Below, piece after piece: positions 57,482-64,000 of a DNA stretch of 64,000 bases (position 1 is the stretch's first letter; each line of letters starts with the position of its first letter). Location of the stretch: the NCBI RefSeq assembly GCF_025398735.1, contig NZ_CP104694.1, forward strand, positions 6,103,465 to 6,167,464, given 5' to 3'. This DNA comes from Tahibacter amnicola. GTDB lineage: Bacteria; Pseudomonadota; Gammaproteobacteria; Xanthomonadales; Rhodanobacteraceae. The notes under the pieces are model-generated. The model was not told where the DNA came from, did not search any database, and worked only from the letters and a program-made list of their open reading frames with translations. The position numbers and the translations under genes are program-made.

Positions 57482-57626
57482 CGGCACTCTCCGGGGTGGG
57501 TGCGGGAGGCCGGAAGGTAGTGCCGCGGGGTGGCAATTCGCGGGCGGCGGGAGGGCACAAGGGCGTCGGATGGCCGCAACGCGGTACCATTCGCGTTCCT
57601 GCTCGCCAACCGGGTGCCCGCGCCGG

Positions 57627-60413
57627 ATGTCCCACGCCAACCTGAATCTCCACCAGCCCGTCGGCGACGAGGTCAAGACCACCACCTGTTACATGTGCGC
57701 CTGCCGCTGCGGCATCAAAGTGCACCTGAAGGACGGCAAGGTCCGCTATATCCAGGGCAATCCGGATCATCCCGTCAATCGTGGCGTGATCTGCGCCAAG
57801 GGATCGGCCGGCATCATGCAGCACTACTCGCCTGCACGGCTCTCCAAGCCGCTGCTGCGCGTGGGCGAACGCGGTGCCGGTGAATTCCGTGAGATCGAAT
57901 GGGATGAGGCGCTCGCGCTGGCAACGCAGTGGCTGGGTGATATCCGTGGGCGCAATCCCGACGAACTGGCCTTCTTCACGGGTCGTGACCAGTCACAGGC
58001 GCTGACCGGCTGGTGGGCGCAGCAGTTCGGCACTATCAACTACGCCGCGCACGGCGGGTTCTGCTCGGTGAACATGGCCGCGGCCGGCATGTACACGCTG
58101 GGCGGCTCGTTCTGGGAATTCGGCGAGCCGGATTGGGAACACACGCGTTACCTCCTGATGTTCGGCGTGGCCGAGGACCACGATTCCAATCCGATCAAAC
58201 TGGGCCTGGGAAAGCTGAAAGGACGCGGCGCCAAGGTCGTTGCGATCAACCCGGTGCGTACCGGCTACGCCGCCATCGCCGATGAATGGCTCGGCATCCG
58301 TCCCGGCACCGACGGGCTCTTCGTCGGCGCGCTCATCCAGGAACTGCTGCGCAACGACTGGGTGGACCTGGATTACCTCGTCCGATACACCAACGCGCAC
58401 TACCTCGTGCTGCGCCAGCCCGGCGGCGCCGATGACGGGCTCTTTGCGCGCAATGCCGACGGGGCGGTCCTGTGCTGGGATCGCTCACAGGCCGGACCGG
58501 CACCCGCCGACGCATCCGGCATTCAACCGGCGGTGGTCGGTGAATTCACGCTGTCCGACGGCCGTCGTGCGACACCCGCGCTGGCGTTGTTCGTCGAGCG
58601 CTTCCTGGGCGAGACCTACAGCCCGGAGAACGCGGCACGCCAGTGCGGCATCCCGGCCGATACGATCCGTCGCCTCGCCGCCGAGATCGCCCATGCCGCG
58701 TTCCGCGAGGAGATCCGTCTGCCGGTGGCGTGGACGGATGCCTGGGGACGCGCGCACAGCGAAATGGTCGGACGTCCAGTGTCGCTGCACGCGATGCGCG
58801 GCATCTCCGCGCATTCGAACGGCTTCCATACCTGCCGCATGCTGCACACGCTGCAGATGCTGATCGGCGCGATCGACACGCCGGGCAGCTTCCGCTATCA
58901 GCCGCCCTATCCCAAGGGCGTGCCGCCGGCCAATCGCCCGGGCAAGTCACGCAAGCCGGACGGCACGCTGGATGCGGGCCCCCTGGGCTACGTGCACAGC
59001 CCCGACGATCTGCTCGTCGATGCGCAGGGTGCGCCGCGTCGCATCGACAAGGCGTTCTCCTGGCAGCACCCGCTGGCCGTGCACGGCATGCTGCAGAGCG
59101 TGATCGCCAACGCCGCTGCGGGTGATCCGTATCGCATCGACACGCTGTTCCTGTTCATGGCCAACATGAGCTGGAACTCGTCGATGAATACGACGGGCAC
59201 GCGGCGCATGCTGACCGAACGCGATCCGGCAACGGGGCAGTACCGCATTCCGCGCATCATCTACGCCGATGCCTACGCCTCGGAAATGGTGGAGTTTGCG
59301 GACCTGGTCCTGCCTGACACCACCTATCTGGAGCGGCACGACTGCATCTCGCTGCTCGACCGGCCGATCTCCGACGCGGACGGTGCGAGCGATGCCATCC
59401 GCCATCCGGTCGTTGCACCGGATCGCGACGTGCGGCCATTCCAGGACGTGCTGCTCGACCTGGGCACGCGCCTGGGTCTGCCGGGATGCCTGCGCGAGGA
59501 TGGCTCGGCGCGCTATCCAGGCGGCTACGCACAGTACATGGTCGATCACGAACGGGCGCCGGGTGTGGGCCTTCTGGCCGGCTGGCGCGGCCGCGACGGC
59601 AGCGCGCGTGGAACCGGTGAGCCCAATCCGCAGCAGCTGGAGCGCTACAAGGAACACGGCTCGTTCTGGCATGCCGATGTACCGGTCGCCGGCCGCTACT
59701 ACAAGATGGCAAACCGCGATTACCTGGAGTGGGCCCGCAGCCTGGGGTTCGTCGGCGCCACCACGCCGATCGTGCTGGAGCTGTATTCCGAGCGGCTGCA
59801 GCGTTTCCGCCTGGCGGCGCAAGGTCACGGCAACACGCAGCCGCCGGACCACGAACGCGCCCGCGTCGAGCGGTATTTCGATCCGTTGCCCTTCTGGTAC
59901 GAACCGTTCGAGTGGGAAACCAGCGACCTGGCGCGATACCCGATTGCCGCCATCACACAGCGGCCGATGTACATGTATCACGCCTGGGGATCGCAGAATG
60001 CCTGGCTGCGCCAGATCGCCGCGCGCAACTTTCTCTATCTGCATCCGCAGACCGCCGCCTCGATCGGCGTCGTCGACGACGACTGGGTGTGGGTGGAATC
60101 GCCGCACGGACGCATCCGCGTGCCGGTGCGCCTGCATACCGGTACCGAGCCGGGCACGGTGTGGAGCTGGAATGCCATCGGCAAGGCACGCGGCGCCTGG
60201 AAACTGGCGGCCGACGCACCGGAGTCCCAGCGTGGATTCCTGCTCAATCACGTGATCACCGAACTGCTGCCACCGCGGGCGAACGGTCAGCGCTACGCCA
60301 ATGCCGACCCGGTCACCGGGCAGGCCGCGTGGTTTGACCTGCGGGTGCGCATCGAAAAGGACACCGCCACCATGACGGACGCCGTTCACCGCGTCGAGGA
60401 CGCACGCGCATGA
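57627..60413 (+). CDS. soeA: Molybdopterin oxidoreductase catalytic subunit, SoeA-like
   Basis: Large catalytic subunit (928 aa) of the DMSO-reductase superfamily, binding bis-MGD and one [4Fe-4S] cluster. Cluster ligands are Cys21, Cys24, Cys28 and Cys56 (TTCYMCACRCG and GVICAKGSAG). There is no Tat signal, so it is cytoplasmic. The sequence around the cluster, the missing signal and the partner genes (four-cluster ferredoxin, DmsC-type anchor) fit SoeABC, which oxidises sulfite to sulfate on the cytoplasmic face. Another cytoplasmic molybdoenzyme with the same layout is possible. Start 57627 (MSHANLNLHQPVGDEV) was picked from a longer frame. Overlaps the next gene by 4 bp. Confidence 0.85.
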   Translation: MSHANLNLHQPVGDEVKTTTCYMCACRCGIKVHLKDGKVRYIQGNPDHPVNRGVICAKGSAGIMQHYSPARLSKPLLRVGERGAGEFREIEWDEALALATQWLGDIRGRNPDELAFFTGRDQSQALTGWWAQQFGTINYAAHGGFCSVNMAAAGMYTLGGSFWEFGEPDWEHTRYLLMFGVAEDHDSNPIKLGLGKLKGRGAKVVAINPVRTGYAAIADEWLGIRPGTDGLFVGALIQELLRNDWVDLDYLVRYTNAHYLVLRQPGGADDGLFARNADGAVLCWDRSQAGPAPADASGIQPAVVGEFTLSDGRRATPALALFVERFLGETYSPENAARQCGIPADTIRRLAAEIAHAAFREEIRLPVAWTDAWGRAHSEMVGRPVSLHAMRGISAHSNGFHTCRMLHTLQMLIGAIDTPGSFRYQPPYPKGVPPANRPGKSRKPDGTLDAGPLGYVHSPDDLLVDAQGAPRRIDKAFSWQHPLAVHGMLQSVIANAAAGDPYRIDTLFLFMANMSWNSSMNTTGTRRMLTERDPATGQYRIPRIIYADAYASEMVEFADLVLPDTTYLERHDCISLLDRPISDADGASDAIRHPVVAPDRDVRPFQDVLLDLGTRLGLPGCLREDGSARYPGGYAQYMVDHERAPGVGLLAGWRGRDGSARGTGEPNPQQLERYKEHGSFWHADVPVAGRYYKMANRDYLEWARSLGFVGATTPIVLELYSERLQRFRLAAQGHGNTQPPDHERARVERYFDPLPFWYEPFEWETSDLARYPIAAITQRPMYMYHAWGSQNAWLRQIAARNFLYLHPQTAASIGVVDDDWVWVESPHGRIRVPVRLHTGTEPGTVWSWNAIGKARGAWKLAADAPESQRGFLLNHVITELLPPRANGQRYANADPVTGQAAWFDLRVRIEKDTATMTDAVHRVEDARA

Positions 60414-61159
60414 CCGCGCTCCCGCCCCCCACCACGAAGAAGCTGGGCCTGGTCATCGACCTGGACACCTGCGTGGGTTGCCATGCCTGCGCCGTTGCGT
60501 GCAAGGAGTGGAACGACGGCGGCCAGTTCGGCCCCCTTCCGGACGAGAACGCCTACGGGAAGGAACCGCTGGGTGTCTGGTTCAACCGGATCCACAGTTT
60601 CGAGGTGACGCCCAAGGCCGACGCCGGCAGCAGCATGACGGTCCACTTTCCGCGCTCCTGCCTGCACTGTGAGACGCCGGACTGCGTGACAGTCTGCCCG
60701 ACCGGCGCCAGCTACAAGCGCGCCGAAGACGGCATCGTGCTCGTCGACGAGGACAAGTGCATCGGCTGCAAGCTGTGCTCCTGGGCCTGTCCCTATGGCG
60801 CCCGCGAATACAGTGAAAAACGCGGCGTGATGCAAAAATGCACTTTGTGCGTCGACCGGATCTACAACGAGACGTTTGCGCCGGAAGACCGCCAGCCCGC
60901 CTGCGTCATGGCCTGCCCGACGCGCGCACGCCATTTCGGCGACCTGGGCGACCCCGAATCGCCCGTGTCACGCCTGGTGGCCGAACGTGATGGCGTGGCC
61001 CTGATGCCGGAGCTGGGCTACAAGCCGGTCAATCGGTATCTGCCGCCACGTCCCCGGCGCGGCGGCTGCGACGCCAACGCCGCGCCGCGCGAGACGGCGC
61101 TGGATACGAACCAGCTCTCGCCGCTGCTGCGCTGGGTCGACCGCCTGCTGTCACGCTAG
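60410..61159 (+). CDS. soeB: Four-cluster ferredoxin subunit, SoeB/DmsB-like
   Basis: Electron-transfer subunit (249 aa) between the molybdenum subunit and the membrane anchor. Four [4Fe-4S] Cys groups are visible: CVGCHACAVACKEW, CLHCETPDCVTVCPTG, CIGCKLCSWACPYG, and CTLCVDRIYN with CVMACPTRARHFGD. The start overlaps the soeA stop (ATGA). The stop codon TAG (61157-61159) abuts the repeat element, and the expected soeC gene lies 1.9 kb further, beyond an opposite-strand kinase. Confidence 0.9.
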   Translation: MTALPPPTTKKLGLVIDLDTCVGCHACAVACKEWNDGGQFGPLPDENAYGKEPLGVWFNRIHSFEVTPKADAGSSMTVHFPRSCLHCETPDCVTVCPTGASYKRAEDGIVLVDEDKCIGCKLCSWACPYGAREYSEKRGVMQKCTLCVDRIYNETFAPEDRQPACVMACPTRARHFGDLGDPESPVSRLVAERDGVALMPELGYKPVNRYLPPRPRRGGCDANAAPRETALDTNQLSPLLRWVDRLLSR

Positions 61160-61300
61160 TGACCTGTAACCGAGGAATCGGGAGTGACTGGCGAAGGGCT
61201 GGTCGTGCCGGGCGCCTAGCAGCGCTACGGCCCGAATGAGAAACACGTCCGGCGCGGGCAGAACGACTCAGTCATTTCCGATTCGCGTGTTACAGGCCAC
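61159..61300. repeat. MITE-like palindromic repeat, copy B (142 bp)
   Basis: Second copy of the element at 10716-10865. Left end GTGACCTGTAAC and the complement of the right end (GTGGCCTGTAAC) form terminal inverted repeats that extend inward (GAATCGG, AGTGACT / AATGACT). The core CAGCGCTAC-GCCCGAATGAGAA is shared with copy A, which has an A where this copy has a G at the eleventh base or so of that stretch. It begins at the last base of the soeB stop codon and ends 7 bp before the convergent kinase stop. Confidence 0.8.
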
Positions 61301-61307
61301 CCGATGG

Positions 61308-63005
61308 CTAACCCGCCGGCTCCACCACGATCCAGTCCACCTCGCCGGTGACGTTCTGTGCGTCACCGGACCAGCTGGACAGCATGACGTACCACGTGGC
61401 CTGGATATCGTCCGGCGTTGCCGGCAACTGGCCGACGGCGCGGCCGTTGATCCGGATCTGCGCAGCGCCCGCGTCGAAATGGAATGCCAGTTCCTGCCAG
61501 TCGGACAAGGCGCCCGCATCGCCCGCCGGGAATTCGCGCCGCCGCTGGTCGGTGCAGGTGGGCGTGGCGCGCAGCGCGCCACGGGTGGCGTAGACGTAGC
61601 AGGAGATCCAGCGGTCTGGCTGGTCCGAACGCACGACGGTCATGCCCACCGCCGCGTCACTGGCAATGACGGGCGCGGTCAACCGCGCACGGGTCACCAT
61701 GCGGCTCAGGCCAATCGCACCGAATGTCGCCACCAGCCCCTGCTCGCGCAGCGGGCTGTCGATGGTCATAGCGCCGTTACGCTGTATGTAGCGCTGGCGC
61801 GGATCCTCGCGCGTGAAACCCCAGCGTTTCGTATCGAATGCACCGTCGAATGCAGCACCGTCGAAATCGTCGAAGGCATCCGGCGGCGGCGGTGCCGGCG
61901 CTGGCGCGCCGGTACTGGCCACCGGCGGCGCCGGAACGGGCGCCGGCGCGGGAGATCCGGGGCTGGCCCCAGCCGGCGGGGAAACCGCCGGCTTGCGCGA
62001 CAGGATGATCGTCGCTGCCACGATGACAACGGCGATCGCGCCGACCAGCGCAAACCGGAACCGTCGTGCCGCCGGCGCGCGGACAGGTCCCGTGGGTAGC
62101 GCCACGAGCGTATCCGCATCGATCACGCGCGTGGGCGTTTCGTCCGTCCGGATGGTCGGAAGCGTCGGCGAATAGGCATCGACGTCGGAGTCCGGCAATG
62201 CCTGGCGCATCGCCGCAGCCATCTCGGCCGCGCTCTGGAAGCGCTTTTCCGGTGACTTCGCCAGGGCATGCAGGATCACCCGTTCGAAGGGTTCCGGCAG
62301 GTGCGGATTGAGCGTACGCGGCAGCACCACGGCTTCGTCGCGATGTGCACGCAGCCAGTCGGCCGCGCCGCGCGCGCGGAACGGCAGGCGGCCGGTGGCC
62401 ATCTGGTAAAGAATCACGCCCAGCGCGTAGACGTCGCTGCGGAAATCGGCAACGCCCTGGGCCTGCTCCGGCGCGAGGTATTCGGGCGTGCCCAGCGCGT
62501 GCCCGGCCTGGGTCAGGCGTTCCGCCCCGAGGGTGAGGGCAATGCCGAAGTCCGCCAGGTGTACCGTGTCGTCTTCGTCCAGAAGGACATTCGCCGGCTT
62601 CAGGTCACGGTGGACCACGCCGCGAAGATGGGCGTATCCCAGGGCCTCGCACAGTTCGAGCCCGATGCGGCGAACCTGGGCCAGTGGCAGGGGGCCGTCC
62701 TCGCGATTGATGCGATCGGCAAGGTCGCCCTGGCGCAGCAACGGCAGCACCAGATAGAGCTGGCCGTCATCGCTGCCAGCGTCCAGCAGCGGCACAATGT
62801 GCGGATGGTCGAGCTCGCCCAATACCGCCGTTTCGCGGGCGAAGCGGGCGCGCAGCGACTCGTCGGCGCCCGCCGCCAGCCACTTGACCACCACCTCGCG
62901 ACCGTCGCGAGTGTCCAGCGCCCGGAACAGGCGCGCCATGCCACCTACCGCCAGCGTCTCGGTCAGCTGATAGGGCCCCAGACGATCACCCGGTCGAGCC
63001 TGCAC
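61308..63005 (-). CDS. Membrane Ser/Thr protein kinase with extracytoplasmic beta domain
   Basis: Hanks-type kinase, 565 aa. Kinase domain (about 10-270): glycine loop LAVGGMARLFRA, Lys in EVVVKWLAAG, catalytic HRDLKPANVLL, DFG in LADFGIAL, and GTPEYLAPEQAQG. A linker leads to one membrane helix (FALVGAIAVVIVAATIIL), a Pro/Ala-rich stretch, and a C-terminal jelly-roll-like domain of about 190 residues outside the membrane (RWGFTREDPRQRYIQRNGAM). Start GTG 63005 is set by GGGAGG six bases upstream. It lies on the opposite strand, between soeB and soeC. Confidence 0.92.
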   Translation of the reverse strand: MQARPGDRLGPYQLTETLAVGGMARLFRALDTRDGREVVVKWLAAGADESLRARFARETAVLGELDHPHIVPLLDAGSDDGQLYLVLPLLRQGDLADRINREDGPLPLAQVRRIGLELCEALGYAHLRGVVHRDLKPANVLLDEDDTVHLADFGIALTLGAERLTQAGHALGTPEYLAPEQAQGVADFRSDVYALGVILYQMATGRLPFRARGAADWLRAHRDEAVVLPRTLNPHLPEPFERVILHALAKSPEKRFQSAAEMAAAMRQALPDSDVDAYSPTLPTIRTDETPTRVIDADTLVALPTGPVRAPAARRFRFALVGAIAVVIVAATIILSRKPAVSPPAGASPGSPAPAPVPAPPVASTGAPAPAPPPPDAFDDFDGAAFDGAFDTKRWGFTREDPRQRYIQRNGAMTIDSPLREQGLVATFGAIGLSRMVTRARLTAPVIASDAAVGMTVVRSDQPDRWISCYVYATRGALRATPTCTDQRRREFPAGDAGALSDWQELAFHFDAGAAQIRINGRAVGQLPATPDDIQATWYVMLSSWSGDAQNVTGEVDWIVVEPAG

Positions 63006-63091
63006 GTTTGCCTCCCTTCCGTTGCGCGACGGTGCGCGTGGCGCCGCCACAAGGGCTAAACTGCGCACGTTCCCGCCCTGCCCTGCCAGCC

Positions 63092-64000
63092 ATGCATCCT
63101 GCGTTGTCGGTCCTATTCTTCACTACTCTGTCGGGCGCCGGCTACGGCCTGTTGTTCCTGCTCGGTACGGGCGTCGCACTCGGCATCTGGCCGCACTTGC
63201 CGCTGGAGATCGCGATGCCGCTGGCGATCGGCCTCGGACTGGTGGCGCTCGGGCTGGCCTCGTCGATGGCCCACCTGGGCCAGCCGGCCCGCGCCTGGCG
63301 CGCCTTCACCCAGTGGCGCACCTCGTGGCTTTCGCGCGAAGGCGTCCTGGCCGTCCTGGGTTTTGCACCGGCGCTGGCACTGGGTTTTCTCTATTTCACA
63401 CCGGTGGAGGGGGGAATGAACCCGCCACTGCAGCGGGCCTGCGGCGCGACGATGGCGCTCCTGGCCGTCGCCACGGTGTATTGCACGGCGCAAATCTACG
63501 CCAGCCTCAAGACGGTGCCTGCCTGGCACAACCCCTATGTCACGCCCGGCTATTTCCTGTTCGCGCTATACAGTGCCGGCCTGTGGCTGTGGGCGCTGGG
63601 CGCCTGGTATCGCCGCGGTGACCCGCAGTTCTGGCCACAACTGGGCCTGCCGCCGGGCGTACTGTTCATGGTCGTCGTCGTGGCCATGCTGGCGTGCGTG
63701 CAGAAACTGCTGTACTGGCGCCACATCGACAATCCGCCCGTGACAGCCACGGTCGAATCGGCCACCGGCCTCAATGACGTCGGTGCGGTCAGCGCCTTCG
63801 AACGCCCGCACACGGAAGAAAATTATATTACGCGTGAAATGGTATTTGTTCTGGCACGCAAGCACTCGACCAAACTGCGTGCGATTGCCCTGCTGTTCGC
63901 GTTTGCGCTGCCGCTGGCCGCGCTGGTCTTCGCGATGCTGTGGGTACCGACGAGCTTCGTGCTCGCCACCGTGGCCCTGGTTTCGGCCAGCGTGGGCATC
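63092..64000 (+). CDS. soeC: Membrane anchor subunit, SoeC/DmsC-like (C-terminus outside window)
   Basis: Integral membrane subunit that passes electrons to or from quinone. The 303 codons present begin MHPALSVLFFTTLSGAGYGL, the DmsC-family start, and hold at least seven hydrophobic helices. Typical family segments are SSMAHLGQPARAWRAFTQWR followed by TSWLSREGVLAVLG. It is divergent from the kinase gene (86-bp gap between the two starts), so it needs its own promoter rather than that of soeAB. The open frame runs off the window end. Confidence 0.88.
   Translation, partial: MHPALSVLFFTTLSGAGYGLLFLLGTGVALGIWPHLPLEIAMPLAIGLGLVALGLASSMAHLGQPARAWRAFTQWRTSWLSREGVLAVLGFAPALALGFLYFTPVEGGMNPPLQRACGATMALLAVATVYCTAQIYASLKTVPAWHNPYVTPGYFLFALYSAGLWLWALGAWYRRGDPQFWPQLGLPPGVLFMVVVVAMLACVQKLLYWRHIDNPPVTATVESATGLNDVGAVSAFERPHTEENYITREMVFVLARKHSTKLRAIALLFAFALPLAALVFAMLWVPTSFVLATVALVSASVGI

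Overview
High-GC chromosomal DNA of a gammaproteobacterium, most likely Xanthomonadales (Rhodanobacteraceae/Lysobacteraceae; a Dokdonella- or Tahibacter-like genome is my best guess). The evidence is the gene order def-fmt-rsmB-DUF4390-ntrY with divergent lysM-dprA-topA-tsaC, an Oar-like TonB receptor, and secreted proteins carrying an LF.NGFE-type tag. No prophage, CRISPR array or large mobile element is visible. Most of the window is dense, ordinary chromosome.

Layout. 1-7171: TonB-dependent receptor (cut by the window edge), short-chain fatty acid permease, secreted polysaccharide lyase, secreted alpha/beta hydrolase. 7298-10689: rpoD, dtd, lpxL. 10865-22241: the def-fmt-rsmB-DUF4390-ntrY line, with three LPS-type glycosyltransferase genes lying between ntrY and ntrX. 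22457-31105: lysM, dprA, topA, tsaC, an AMP-ligase, purD. 31164-36041: TPR protein, MFS-acyltransferase fusion, MGDG-synthase-like glycosyltransferase. 36064-42266: a six-gene cluster discussed below. 42488-44674: HzsA-like one-heme beta-propeller protein. 44722-50795: RNA repair locus rtcR / rsr - two YrlA RNAs - rtcB - rtcA. 50833-57481: GGDEF protein, hydrolase, TetR-controlled HlyD/ABC exporter, frameshifted class D beta-lactamase. 57627-64000: SoeAB-type molybdoenzyme, a Ser/Thr kinase on the other strand, and the SoeC/DmsC anchor (cut by the window edge).

The most interesting system is 36064-42266. Its genes match, one for one, the four enzymes that make the activated phosphoramidate donor for O-methyl phosphoramidate capsule decoration in Campylobacter jejuni (Cj1415-Cj1418): a PPDK-like glutamine kinase, a cytidylyltransferase, a class I amidotransferase-like gamma-glutamyl-CDP-amidate hydrolase and an APS-kinase-like CDP-amidate kinase. 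A SAM methyltransferase and a sulfotransferase-fold protein complete the operon. Because the final donor carries a 3'-phosphate on its nucleotide, as PAPS does, I infer that the sulfotransferase-like protein transfers phosphoramidate rather than sulfate. The acceptor is unknown.

Second is the RNA repair locus. A sigma-54 promoter with a likely IHF site drives rsr. Between rsr and rtcB lie two tandem Y-RNA-like (YrlA) RNAs with a circularly permuted tRNA-like module and a compensatory base change in the closing stem. Third is an approximately 145-bp palindromic repeat found twice, 50 kb apart, each time between convergent genes and each time reaching into a neighbour's stop codon. Many 3' ends carry strong GC hairpins without a U-tract.
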